Positions 1 to 8,810 of a stretch of 64,000 bases of DNA are shown here, in pieces; the first letter of the stretch is position 1, and each line of letters starts with the position of its first letter. Source of the DNA: an uncultured Armatimonadota bacterium (GTDB taxonomy: Bacteria; Armatimonadota; Fimbriimonadia; Fimbriimonadales; Fimbriimonadaceae); the NCBI GenBank assembly GCA_903927345.1, contig CAIYMO010000057.1, positions 1 to 64,000 of the forward strand, written 5' to 3'. The translations under genes and the position numbers were made by a program. The notes below the pieces were generated by a model. That model searched no databases. It was given only the letters and a program-made list of their open reading frames with translations, and was not told the origin of the DNA.

Positions 1-114
1 CATCGAACATATCCACCCATCTAGTCCGAATACGGAGACGAACGGGACTTCAACACATGGGATGATCCAAGACTTAACCAGCACAACACTCGGCCTTGGT
101 CACGTCAACGCTAA

Positions 115-143
115 AGAAGGTCCACCAACACGGTGGACCTTCT
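115..143. terminator. 12-bp perfect inverted repeat, terminator-like
   Basis: AGAAGGTCCACC and GGTGGACCTTCT are exact complements separated by AACAC. No T-run follows (TAATGT), so it may end transcription from the left or simply form a strong hairpin upstream of the WD40-caspase gene. The rest of positions 1-223 shows no convincing gene; one reading frame stays open from position 2 to 145 but runs through the hairpin and resembles nothing I know. Confidence 0.5.
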
Positions 144-223
144 AATGTATCAAGTAACACACTCATACTAGAAAACGTCCACTTCGCCACAGGGCCAAGA
201 TTTAAACAGACTGGAATTAGCCA

Positions 224-3200
224 ATGAAAATGTACAAGCTAGTCGCAATCACCCTACTTGCATGCATTACAAGCACATCAACGGGACAGAAACTTAGATT
301 GGTTCCACAAATTGGGCATTCTGATTTTGTAAAATCAGTCGCCTTCTCTCCAGATGGTAAGGTTTTGGCAAGTGGAAGTGGTGACAAAACCATCATCTGG
401 GATGTCACCACAGGCAGGGTACTCAGAACGCTAGCCAGCTCAGCAGATCACCAGATTAACTTCTCCCAAGATGGAAAAACACTTGTCGACATGAGTGTTG
501 GGGGTACCACCGTTTTTTGGGAAGTAGCAACGGGCAAAAGGATCAAAACTCTTGACGTGAGCTCGATTGCGATTTCCCAAAACCTATCGACTTTGGTGAG
601 TAATGACCTCTCCAGCAACACTATTGTTCTCTGGGACGGCGCCACCGGGAAAGAACTCAAAAGACTCAAGGGACACACTGCATCTATTGGACAGGCCTCG
701 TTTGCCCCTGGTGGGAAGGTGCTGATAACCGGAAGTAACGACAAAACAGTCAGACTCTGGGACGTCACCACAGGAAAATTACTCAAGACACTTGCGGGTC
801 ACACTGAAAGTATCTCATCCATTTCTGTTTCCCCAGATGGAAAGACCATTGCCAGCGGTAGTTTTGACAAAACCATCAAGCTCTGGGATCTTGACAGCGG
901 TAGGTTGCTAAAAAGCCTTGTGGCACATACGATGGGGGTCGCCAATCTTGAGTTCCACCCCAACGGAAGGTTCTTGGTAACCGAAGCATCTGGCGACCCA
1001 TCCACGTTTTGGGATGTTGCTAGTGGTCAACGACTCGGAACATTTAATGGGGATGGCAGTTGGATCAAATTCTCTCCGAACGGCAACTTTCTCGCTACCC
1101 AGAGTATGAACACTGAAGATTTCAAGTCCGTTGTCAAAATATGGGATCCACTTACTGGTAAATGCCTTCGGGTGCTTGAAAGTAAAGCAAACAATATCTA
1201 TGATCCCACTTTTTCTCCAGATGGGGATACTTTGCTCTTTGGTGGCTGGGACACGACGATCCAGCAGTGGAATTTGGCACCATGGCAGTTGAAAAAAACT
1301 CTCGCAGGGCATAAAGATGCCGTTATGTCCATTTCTCTATCTGGAGACGGAAAGACCCTGGCTAGTGCTACCGGAGGGTGGGACAAGGCAATCAGAATCT
1401 GGGATCTTTCCAGTGGTGAAGTGCGCAAAATTCTCCCCAAAAGTGGCAGTAGAGTCCTGCTATCACCAGACGGCATGGTTCTGGCAAATTCTTTCAAACT
1501 GGATAATCCATTTAACTCTGCTTGGAAGCTGTGGGATGTCAAAACTGGGCTGGAGATCAGAACCGTTGGTGAACAAACTCTAGATTGGTCATTAGCCTCC
1601 TTTTCTCCTGACAGTAAGACTCTGGCAATCTGGGGTGGCTACAAAGACAAAGCGATCAGGTTGTGGGATGTTGAGACAGGAAAACTACTGAAAACGCTTG
1701 AAAAACAACGATTCGAATTTTCTGCCAACTCTGTTGAGTTTTCACCAGATGGTCAGACGCTGGTCAGCGTGTACGATGACAGCGTCATCTTATGGGATGT
1801 TGCAAGCGGCAAAAAGCTTCGAGACCTTATGAGCCCGAGCTTAGACCTAAGTTCAATTAAACTCTTCAAGACCGACGGCATGGCATCAGCGTTTTCCCCA
1901 GATGGCAAAACTTTAGCTTGCGGGAGTTTTGGCAATACAATCAAGCTCTTTGACGTGACCACTGGTAAAGAGTTGACCAACTTTGTAGGTCACGGAGATG
2001 TAGTTGTATCCATCTCATTCTCCCCAGATGGTAAGACCATCGCCAGCGGAAGTTGGGATACAACCAGCAAGCTCTGGGATGTTGTATCTGGTCGCGAGTT
2101 ATGCTCTCTAGTTTCGTTCACAGATGGGACGTGGGCAGTAACAGATCCTGAGGGAAGGTTTGACGTGGCCTCCCTTGAGGATGAAGTGTGGCTTCACTGG
2201 GTAGCTCAGGATGCTCCATTCACACCTTTGCCGGTCACCGTCTTCATGCGGGATTACTATGAGCCAGGACTAATCTCAAAGGTTTGGAAGCGAGAGAAGC
2301 TAAAGCCTGTGAAGAACGTTTTAGATTTGAGCCGGGCAAGGCCAGAGGTCTCCATCGACAGCGTGAAGTCAGACGGGAGTAAGGCAACTGTGACGGTTTC
2401 TGTGACCAAGGCACAGCTTGAACTTGAGGGAGGACAATTCCAGCAGGGCTTCCCTCAAGACTTTAGACTCTCAAGAGATGGAAAGCTCGTTGCCAGCATC
2501 GAAGGACCGCTCGAGCTAGATGGTGCAGGAAAGTGGTCTCAGACTTTCACTGTCAACATTCCCCAAAACGGAGAGACAGATCTTGAGTTCAAAGCCTACT
2601 GCTTCAACCAAGACCGCGTGAAGAGCGATGACGCAAGGCAGCCTCTGAAAGTACAGCTTCCAAAGAAACAAGGCAAGGTATACATCATCTCCGCCGGTGT
2701 AGACCACTACGAGAGAACTGGCATGGACCTCATGTTTGCAGGCAACGATGCCAAGACCATGTCGGCTCAGCTTGCGGAAGCTTTCAAAGGAAAATACGCA
2801 GAAGTTGTCAGCGTTCCACTACTTGACGTGAAGAAGGAAGTCTTCAAAGCGGTGCTAGACAAACTCAGTGGGAAACAGATCTCCACCGAGATTCCTGGCG
2901 GTGAGAAGCTTGCAAGAACCACCACTGAAGACCTTGTCATCTTGAGCTGGTCTGGACACGGTCTGTCTAAGAGCGGAGGTGCCTTCTACCTACTTCCTAG
3001 CAACGTAAAGAACATTGCAAATACACAGGAGCAGGCGTTCTTAGATTCTTGCATCAGTACAGATGAACTGACTGAGTGGCTCAAAGATGTTGAGTGCGCT
3101 GACATGGCATTCATTGTCGATGCTTGTCACTCGGCGGCGGCGGTGCAGAGCGAAGAGTTTAAACCAGCTCCACTTGGAAACCGGGGTCTTGGACAACTTG

Positions 3201-3532
3201 CTTATGACAAGGGTATTCGGATTCTTGCCGCGACCCAAGCTGAGAACGTGGCACTTGAGAGCGGAGCGCTTGGAAATGGGCTCCTCACCTATGCGCTTCT
3301 GCACGACGGTATCCAGCAGAAAAAGGCGACCAGCTCACTCAAGGAGTGGCTCGCCTACGCGGTGGAACGAGTTCCACAGATCTACCAAGAGCTCAAGAAA
3401 GGAACGCTCAAGATGGCCAAAGGAGCCAGATCCTCCAATGCAGGAGCAAGTGGAACCGAACCATCCCTGCAACGACCAGCACTCTTTGATTTTACGAGAA
3501 GACCATCACCTGTACCATTCGTGAAAGCGTAA
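224..3532 (+). CDS. Secreted WD40-repeat protein with C-terminal caspase-like (C14) peptidase domain
   Basis: The 1102-residue protein starts with a signal-peptide-like segment (MKMYKLVAITLLACITSTST). Residues about 30-640 hold about 14 WD40 repeats, recognisable by SPDGK...ASGS and WDVTTGK-type strings, enough for two seven-bladed propellers. A linker of about 200 residues leads to a caspase-fold domain (about 815-1070) with catalytic His912 in SWSGHG and Cys968 in DACHS. In bacteria such WD40-caspase (orthocaspase) proteins are known, but their substrates are mostly unknown; the propellers probably bind partners. The signal peptide suggests an exported protein, which is inferred. GC content is visibly lower than in the genes after 4.1 kb, and an integrase remnant follows, so transfer is likely. 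The family call is firm, the role is open. Confidence 0.9.
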   Translation: MKMYKLVAITLLACITSTSTGQKLRLVPQIGHSDFVKSVAFSPDGKVLASGSGDKTIIWDVTTGRVLRTLASSADHQINFSQDGKTLVDMSVGGTTVFWEVATGKRIKTLDVSSIAISQNLSTLVSNDLSSNTIVLWDGATGKELKRLKGHTASIGQASFAPGGKVLITGSNDKTVRLWDVTTGKLLKTLAGHTESISSISVSPDGKTIASGSFDKTIKLWDLDSGRLLKSLVAHTMGVANLEFHPNGRFLVTEASGDPSTFWDVASGQRLGTFNGDGSWIKFSPNGNFLATQSMNTEDFKSVVKIWDPLTGKCLRVLESKANNIYDPTFSPDGDTLLFGGWDTTIQQWNLAPWQLKKTLAGHKDAVMSISLSGDGKTLASATGGWDKAIRIWDLSSGEVRKILPKSGSRVLLSPDGMVLANSFKLDNPFNSAWKLWDVKTGLEIRTVGEQTLDWSLASFSPDSKTLAIWGGYKDKAIRLWDVETGKLLKTLEKQRFEFSANSVEFSPDGQTLVSVYDDSVILWDVASGKKLRDLMSPSLDLSSIKLFKTDGMASAFSPDGKTLACGSFGNTIKLFDVTTGKELTNFVGHGDVVVSISFSPDGKTIASGSWDTTSKLWDVVSGRELCSLVSFTDGTWAVTDPEGRFDVASLEDEVWLHWVAQDAPFTPLPVTVFMRDYYEPGLISKVWKREKLKPVKNVLDLSRARPEVSIDSVKSDGSKATVTVSVTKAQLELEGGQFQQGFPQDFRLSRDGKLVASIEGPLELDGAGKWSQTFTVNIPQNGETDLEFKAYCFNQDRVKSDDARQPLKVQLPKKQGKVYIISAGVDHYERTGMDLMFAGNDAKTMSAQLAEAFKGKYAEVVSVPLLDVKKEVFKAVLDKLSGKQISTEIPGGEKLARTTTEDLVILSWSGHGLSKSGGAFYLLPSNVKNIANTQEQAFLDSCISTDELTEWLKDVECADMAFIVDACHSAAAVQSEEFKPAPLGNRGLGQLAYDKGIRILAATQAENVALESGALGNGLLTYALLHDGIQQKKATSSLKEWLAYAVERVPQIYQELKKGTLKMAKGARSSNAGASGTEPSLQRPALFDFTRRPSPVPFVKA

Positions 3533-3560
3533 ACGGGGGGTGAAGAGAGTGCGGAGCAAC

Positions 3561-3947
3561 CTACTGAGTTAGGGCTGACTGAAGCCTCTCGCCCACGGAT
3601 CGCATCTCGTCAGTCAGCACGTGTCCATAAAGGTCCGAGGTGAGGCCAATTTGGGAGTGCCCGAGGAAACGGCTTACTTGGTGAAGGTTGAGGCCATTCA
3701 TCATCATAAACGTAGCGGCCGAGTGACTGAGAGCGTGAATGCCGGTCTTTGGCAGTCCCGCCTGCTCCAAGGCTCTGTGGAGGTACTTGAGGGCCTTAAC
3801 GGCGAGGGCTTTCGTCTATGAACGAACCTGCTTGTACTTTGGACGACCGGATGGTGTGAAGCCAACTTGGATCTACGATATCCACGTGCCTCCGGGCTTG
3901 AAGATTCTCCCCAATCCCTTCTCTCGCCGTTGCCTCGTGTTGCTCAA
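3561..3947 (-). pseudogene. Tyrosine integrase remnant, internally deleted
   Basis: Reading from a TTG at 3947, one frame gives MSNTRQRREKGLGRIF, a typical integrase arm-binding N-terminus, then a TAG stop, then VGFTPSGRPKYKQVRS, a second TAG, and finally the C-terminal catalytic part with GIHALSHSAATF, RFLGHSQIG and DLYGHVL. Head and tail lie in the same frame but only about 129 codons remain where an integrase has 350-400, so the core-binding domain and the first catalytic Arg and Lys are gone. The expected HxLRH box reads HALSH, so its Arg is also lost. It lies next to a palindrome and a tRNA-like 3' end, as integrases usually do. A short product starting at TTG 3770 could be made but cannot be an active recombinase. 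Confidence 0.85.
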
Positions 3948-3960
3948 TCATGCAGATCAT

Positions 3961-3982
3961 TTTGCAGTTTATAAACTGCAAA
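3961..3982. repeat. 22-nt perfect palindrome beside the integrase remnant
   Basis: Two 11-nt arms (TTTGCAGTTTA and its complement) join without a spacer. The palindrome lies between the integrase start and the tRNA-like sequence, where recombinase core or arm sites are expected. Its role is inferred from position only. Confidence 0.6.
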
Positions 3983-4012
3983 GGTCGTTGATGGATCATT
4001 TTGATTCAGAAA

Positions 4013-4042
4013 GCTTAGGTTCGAGTCCAGTCGGGCGACCCA
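4013..4042 (+). other. tRNA 3'-end-like sequence, candidate attachment site
   Basis: TTAGGTTCGAGTCCAG resembles a tRNA T-arm, and TCGGGCGACCCA follows where an acceptor 3' strand and CCA-like end would be. No matching 5' acceptor strand or D-arm is visible upstream, and the T-stem pairs poorly, so this is not a complete tRNA gene. Tyrosine integrases commonly use tRNA 3' ends as attB; with the integrase remnant alongside, this is probably an attL/attR scar marking the right edge of an island that includes the WD40-caspase gene. Confidence 0.45.
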
Positions 4043-4096
4043 CTTTTTCCTTTTCTCGCGCCACTTTCCGTGCGTGGCTCATGCAGAATTGACTGC

Positions 4097-4885
4097 ATGA
4101 GAGAATCAACTTCGCATGCCTCGGCCGCGGACATCAAAGAGGCCTTTGAGCGCGATGGTTACTACCTTGCGAAGGGGGTTTTTAGTGCTGAGGAAGTTGC
4201 GCGATTAGAGCAAGATTTTGACCATATTGTTGCTCAGATCGTTAGCTCGGGAGAGGAGACGAATGCTAAGTGGGGCGGACCCGAAATGGAGCGAATGGGG
4301 GTTCAGAACACGGTAGTCACCCACACCCATAACGTGCAGAAGTATTCCGCCGTGTGGGCTCAGGCGATGTTCCAGTCACGATTCCTCGATGTCGCCGAGG
4401 CGATCCTTGGGCCCGACGTGATTCTTCATCACAGCAAGCTGTTCCAGAAGCCCGCTGAGAACGGTGCGCCGTTCCCGATGCATCAGGACTGGGACCACTT
4501 TCCCACCATCAAGGACACGATGATCGCGGGGATCATTCACGTGTCGCGGGCAACGGATGAGATGGGCTGCTTGCGGGTTTATCCCGGCACGCATAAGCTC
4601 GGGCGGTTGCCGATTTCTTACCGGAGCCAGGATAGTGAGATCCTAGCGAAGTACCCGATTGAGAACGCGATTCCGCTGGAAGCCGAGCCTGGGGATGTGT
4701 TGTTCTTCCACTACTTCACGATCCACGGATCGTTGCCAAACCGGTCGGACGAGACTCGCAAAACGGTGCTTGTTCAGCTTCATTCTGGGGACGATGTGCA
4801 CGAGGAGGGGGTTTCGCATCCTTACGAACGGTGGGCACTTCGAGGCTTTAACCATCATTCCAAGCGAAGCTCGGTGAACGATTGA
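4097..4885 (+). CDS. Phytanoyl-CoA dioxygenase (PhyH) family Fe(II)/2-oxoglutarate oxygenase
   Basis: The protein is about 262 residues with the start taken at ATG 4097 (MRESTSHASAAD); an upstream in-frame ATG at 4070 lies close to the tRNA-like scar and is less likely. The N-terminus FERDGYYLAKGVF is typical of the PhyH family. The iron site appears as H-x-D in MHQDWDHF and a distal His in FTIHGSLPNRS, followed by an Arg for 2-oxoglutarate. Family members hydroxylate small molecules, lipids or secondary metabolites; the substrate cannot be read here. The stop overlaps the start of the GH20 gene, so the two are translationally coupled. Confidence 0.85.
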   Translation: MRESTSHASAADIKEAFERDGYYLAKGVFSAEEVARLEQDFDHIVAQIVSSGEETNAKWGGPEMERMGVQNTVVTHTHNVQKYSAVWAQAMFQSRFLDVAEAILGPDVILHHSKLFQKPAENGAPFPMHQDWDHFPTIKDTMIAGIIHVSRATDEMGCLRVYPGTHKLGRLPISYRSQDSEILAKYPIENAIPLEAEPGDVLFFHYFTIHGSLPNRSDETRKTVLVQLHSGDDVHEEGVSHPYERWALRGFNHHSKRSSVND

Positions 4886-6603
4886 TCGTCGCCAGCGCTC
4901 TGTCGGTGATGCTGGCGAAGCCGCTAAACATCCTCAGCCTGGACGTTGCCCGGCGGTATCACTCGCCGTCGACGCTGCGGTATCTGATTCGGTGCTGTGA
5001 GGTGGCAAAGGTGCCCTACATCCAGTTGCACCTGACCGATGACCAGAACTGGATGTTTCCGTCCCGCTTGCTTGAGGGCTTTCAAAAGTTCAATCAGAAC
5101 GGGAAGCCGCCTTACTCACTGACTGAGTTGCGCCAACTTCAGCAGTTTGCCCAAAAGCGCGGAGTTGGGCTCATACCGGAGATTGATCTACCCGGGCATT
5201 CGTCAATTCTGGTTCGCATGGACCCGGCAAAGTTCGGCATCAATGGCCGAGGGAACTGCATCAATTTTGCTTCGCCAAGCGTCCGCGAATTCTCTCGGCA
5301 GCTTGTGAAAGAGGTTGCTGAGGTGTTTTCTGCGTCTCCGTACATCCATATCGGGGGCGACGAAGCGAACTATGGGGAGCTTGAGAGCGATCCAAATTTC
5401 TCCCAACAAAAGGCGGCTAGGAGCAGCTCGTGGACGCCTGCACAATCCTTTGTGGAGTTCGTCGGCTCGCTCGCCGAAGACGTACTCAAGCTAAACAAGA
5501 CGCCGTTGATGTGGGAAGGATTTTCGGCATCCGCCTTTGCGAAGGCACGGATTCCGCGGAAGGCGATCGTGGTGGCTTGGGAGGGCGATTACTACCCCGC
5601 AGAGCAGTTGGTCAAGGATGGCTACAACGTGATCAACGCAGGGTGGGACCCCTTTTATGTCGTTAATCACTACCCCTACGACTCGTTCACGCTTGCCCCG
5701 CTGCCTTCAATGTATGCCGCAGACAGACTCAAATTTGGGACATTCCGTGCCGCAAAGGTTCCTTTGAACCGATCGGTCGGCTCCATGATGTGCTGGTGGG
5801 AAGGCTGGCAGTGGAATGCTCAGCGCTACCTGCCGTTGCGAATTTTGGCGTTGGGCTCCGGCGGTGGAAAGCAGGATTACGCAGCCTTTTTGAAGCGAGG
5901 ATTGGCATCAGTTGCGGCGCTGGACAAAGAAGCGTTTCCCTTTGGGGTGACGACGACGGGGCAGTGCGAACTGGCTCCCGATTGCTTTACGAAGTCGCTC
6001 AGAGTTGAGGTCTCTCCGCGGGACCCTAGCCTTGAGATTGCGATTCGGACAGACGGCGAAGTACCGACGGTGAGCGATATGCGAAAGAGTGTGACCCTTG
6101 AACAGACGGCGGTGGTTTCCATACAGGCTTATCGTCAAGGTCGGCCGGTTGGGGAGACGCTGTACCGACAGTTGTCGAAGGTCTCGGAAGTTCGGAACCT
6201 GGCGTGGGGAGCACGGGCGTCTGCCAACACCCCTGAAGATCCTCAGTTTCCGCTGTCCGCCCTGACCGACGGTGTCGCCGATAAGGTCGGAAGTTTCTGG
6301 CTTGGATACCCAAATCCGAGCGTGATTACGCTTGATCTTGCCTCAGCTAAGCTCGCGAGTCGCGTCGAGGTCGTGCCGTTCTGGGCTTCTGGTGATCGCA
6401 CGAATTACCGTGTCTCTGTGTACTCCAGTCCAAATGGTTGGGAGCAGGTCGGGGATGCGAGCAAGAACTCGACACCTCCCACTGCCGGCGGAGACCGTTT
6501 CGAGTTCTCAGCGCGGAAGGTCGCACGCGTGCGGGTCGAGGTTCTGGGCTCAACCCAGTACCCAAGCTCCATTGCGCGCATCCATGAAATCCGATTGTTT
6601 TGA
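4882..6603 (+). CDS. GH20 beta-N-acetylhexosaminidase with C-terminal discoidin-like domain
   Basis: The 573-residue protein has the GH20 barrel pattern: QLHLTDDQNW near residue 55, IPEIDLPGHS, and the HIGGDE motif with the Asp160-Glu161 pair used in substrate-assisted catalysis. The last 140 residues (from NLAWGARASA) resemble an F5/8 type C carbohydrate-binding module. Members remove terminal GlcNAc or GalNAc from glycans or glycolipids. The proposed start is a TTG inside the stop of the preceding gene; an ATG at 4909 is the alternative. The usual N-terminal GH20b domain is missing or very short, and no clear signal peptide is seen, so location is uncertain. Confidence 0.88.
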   Translation: MIVASALSVMLAKPLNILSLDVARRYHSPSTLRYLIRCCEVAKVPYIQLHLTDDQNWMFPSRLLEGFQKFNQNGKPPYSLTELRQLQQFAQKRGVGLIPEIDLPGHSSILVRMDPAKFGINGRGNCINFASPSVREFSRQLVKEVAEVFSASPYIHIGGDEANYGELESDPNFSQQKAARSSSWTPAQSFVEFVGSLAEDVLKLNKTPLMWEGFSASAFAKARIPRKAIVVAWEGDYYPAEQLVKDGYNVINAGWDPFYVVNHYPYDSFTLAPLPSMYAADRLKFGTFRAAKVPLNRSVGSMMCWWEGWQWNAQRYLPLRILALGSGGGKQDYAAFLKRGLASVAALDKEAFPFGVTTTGQCELAPDCFTKSLRVEVSPRDPSLEIAIRTDGEVPTVSDMRKSVTLEQTAVVSIQAYRQGRPVGETLYRQLSKVSEVRNLAWGARASANTPEDPQFPLSALTDGVADKVGSFWLGYPNPSVITLDLASAKLASRVEVVPFWASGDRTNYRVSVYSSPNGWEQVGDASKNSTPPTAGGDRFEFSARKVARVRVEVLGSTQYPSSIARIHEIRLF

Positions 6604-6646
6604 AAAAGTTTGAACCTATCGCGAGTTGATCTCGTCGGGAAAGTGG

Positions 6647-7381
6647 ATGCGGTCAAGAGTCAAACTTTCGAGCCTGATATTGGCGGCTACGGTGCTCGTA
6701 GCGGGTTCGGCATATGTGGTTGTCCTCGGGGCGCCCAGGCGTCAGGCAGTCGCGATCGCTAATCTGGTGCAGAAGCGCGATTGGGCCGGGGTGTATCAAA
6801 GCCAATCGATGGGTCGGTTTGCCACGGGATGGTCTCAGAAATCATTCGTTCAGTTTGCAAAAACGTACATCGAGCCCCACGCCGATTGGGGAACGCTTCG
6901 GGTGGAAGCATTTGATAGCGAGGTGAAATATTTGCCGTTTCAGTCTGTCTTGCTGAACTCAAAATCGACCGATGGGGGGGCCATTCTCCAGGTCTCGATG
7001 ATGCCTCTCACGCCACGCTCAACGTTCACAGTGTTCGGTTCTCAGGTGGCACTTCGCTGGGATTACATGACCATGGTGTCGGCGAGCACGATGGTTCAGC
7101 AGGTTGCCCATTGTCGGTACCCAAACGCGACAAAGACGAAGCACCATATTGACGATCCGGCGGAGTATGAATTCCTTCTCGCCGAGGGTGAAAACTTACG
7201 CAAGATGGGCTGTGAGCGCTTCTATGCTGGCTCGAAGAAGGATGACATCATGTATCAGATCGAATCGATTGAGGAGCACGCTCGGCTCTACAAAACCGCG
7301 AGGAACCTGGTTCCGATTGCCGCTAAATATGGGCGCACGATGAAATACCCGCCGACTGCCTCAGAGCTTGCGATGAAGTAG
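6647..7381 (+). CDS. Hypothetical membrane-anchored protein
   Basis: About 244 residues. After a basic start (MRSRVKL) there is one hydrophobic segment, LSSLILAATVLVAGSAYVVV, that would act as a signal anchor; the rest is soluble and presumably faces outward. No family is recognised. The ATG at 6647 is preferred over a TTG at 6626. It follows the GH20 gene by 43 nt on the same strand, so co-transcription is possible. Confidence 0.6.
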   Translation: MRSRVKLSSLILAATVLVAGSAYVVVLGAPRRQAVAIANLVQKRDWAGVYQSQSMGRFATGWSQKSFVQFAKTYIEPHADWGTLRVEAFDSEVKYLPFQSVLLNSKSTDGGAILQVSMMPLTPRSTFTVFGSQVALRWDYMTMVSASTMVQQVAHCRYPNATKTKHHIDDPAEYEFLLAEGENLRKMGCERFYAGSKKDDIMYQIESIEEHARLYKTARNLVPIAAKYGRTMKYPPTASELAMK

Positions 7382-7420
7382 ACGCTTCGAGGGTGGGTAA
7401 ATCGTCCATAACCCCACACC

Positions 7421-8779
7421 ATGTCGGAAATCATTGAGCCATTTCGTATTAAGGTGGTCGAACCTATACGGCGGACGACCCCCGAAGAGCGTACCGAGAT
7501 CCTGAAACGGGCGCACTACAACACCTTCCTCATCGACGCGGACGACGTCCTCATTGACCTTCTCACCGATAGCGGGACCAGTGCGATGTCCGCAGCTCAG
7601 TGGGGCGGAATCATGATCGGCGATGAGAGCTATGCTGGCTCGCGGTCGTTCAAGCGGTTTGAGTCCACGATTCAGGAAATCTTCGGGTTCAAACACGTCA
7701 TTCCTACTCACCAAGGAAGAGCGGCAGAGAAGATTCTGATGTCGATTGTGGGCGGCGCGGGCAAGGTCATCCCGAACAATAACCACTTCGACACCACCCG
7801 GGCGAACGTCGAGTTCTCGGGTGCGGAGGCCCGTGATCTCGTCATTGCCGAGGGTCGGGACCCCGCTTCGATGCACCCCTTCAAGGGCAACATCGATCTT
7901 GAGGCACTGGAAGCGACTCTGAAGCAAGGTACTTCGCCAATTGGAATGATTACGATCACCAATAACACGGGCGGTGGACAGCCGGTTTCGATGGCAAATA
8001 TCCGGGCGGTTTCGGCTTTGTATCGCAAGTACGGAGTGCCGTTCATCATCGATTCATGCCGCTTCGCCGAGAACGCTTACTTCATCAAGGAGCGGGAGGA
8101 AGGGTACGCCGACAAGACCCCGCGAGAGATTGCGAAGGAGATCTTCAGCTACGCCGATGGCGCAACGATGAGCCTCAAGAAGGACGGATTTGGCAACATC
8201 GGTGGCTTCCTCGCCCTCAACGACGACGCGATGGCAGAGCAGGCGCGTAACCTCTTGATCCTCACCGAAGGATTTCCAACCTACGGGGGACTTGCGGGAC
8301 GAGACTTGGAGGCACTGGCGATTGGCCTCAACGAAGTCTTGGATGAGTCTTATCTTGAGTACCGACTGGCGACGATTCGCTATCTGGCTTCTCGTCTTGC
8401 CGAGAGTGATGTCAACATTGTTCAGCCTCCTGGAGGGCACGCGGTCTATGTCGACGCGCGGTCGTTCTACGATCATCTGCCTCAAAGCGAATTCCCGGCG
8501 CAGGCTCTGGTCTGTGACCTCTACTTGGAGGGCGGAATTCGGGGTGTTGAGATCGGCTCAGGAATGTTTGGGCGGTGCGTGGACGGGGTCGAAGTTCCTG
8601 CCGATCGAGAGTTGGTTCGGCTTGCGATGCCTCGACGGGTTTACACCCAGGCGCACGTGAACTACATCGGGGAAGTCTTCGCTCGGCTCGCCGCCAAGCG
8701 GCATGAGGCCCGGGGGCTGAAGATCGTGAAACAAGCTCCGATCCTGCGGCACTTCACCGCGTGGTTCGAGCCAGTTTGA
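7421..8779 (+). CDS. tnaA: Tryptophanase (PLP-dependent beta-eliminating lyase)
   Basis: The 452-residue protein aligns throughout with tryptophanase and tyrosine phenol-lyase: EPFRIKVVEPIRRTT at the start, IDLLTDSGT, IPTHQGR, and the PLP lysine in MSLKKDG (Lys254, by analogy). Two positions separate the enzymes. In tyrosine phenol-lyase an Arg lies in SMERG and a Phe near the C-terminus; here the equivalents read VEIGSG and LRHFTA with His, as in tryptophanase. It should therefore split L-tryptophan to indole, pyruvate and ammonia in the cytoplasm. No tnaC-like leader or tryptophan permease is adjacent, so regulation differs from E. coli. The substrate call rests on these residues as recalled. 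Confidence 0.88.
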   Translation: MSEIIEPFRIKVVEPIRRTTPEERTEILKRAHYNTFLIDADDVLIDLLTDSGTSAMSAAQWGGIMIGDESYAGSRSFKRFESTIQEIFGFKHVIPTHQGRAAEKILMSIVGGAGKVIPNNNHFDTTRANVEFSGAEARDLVIAEGRDPASMHPFKGNIDLEALEATLKQGTSPIGMITITNNTGGGQPVSMANIRAVSALYRKYGVPFIIDSCRFAENAYFIKEREEGYADKTPREIAKEIFSYADGATMSLKKDGFGNIGGFLALNDDAMAEQARNLLILTEGFPTYGGLAGRDLEALAIGLNEVLDESYLEYRLATIRYLASRLAESDVNIVQPPGGHAVYVDARSFYDHLPQSEFPAQALVCDLYLEGGIRGVEIGSGMFGRCVDGVEVPADRELVRLAMPRRVYTQAHVNYIGEVFARLAAKRHEARGLKIVKQAPILRHFTAWFEPV

Positions 8780-8810
8780 CCATTTGAACCAAACACTGTA
8801 TAACCACGTT

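Noticed and set aside
2-145. Open reading frame at the left edge that could be the end of a gene
   Set aside because: It has no start in the window, resembles no family and runs through a perfect 12-bp hairpin, so it is probably chance.
3985-4045. Complete tRNA gene, perhaps tRNA-Gln because of TTTTGATTC
   Set aside because: No 5' acceptor strand or D-arm fits, and the anticodon and T-stems pair poorly; only the 3' end looks tRNA-like.
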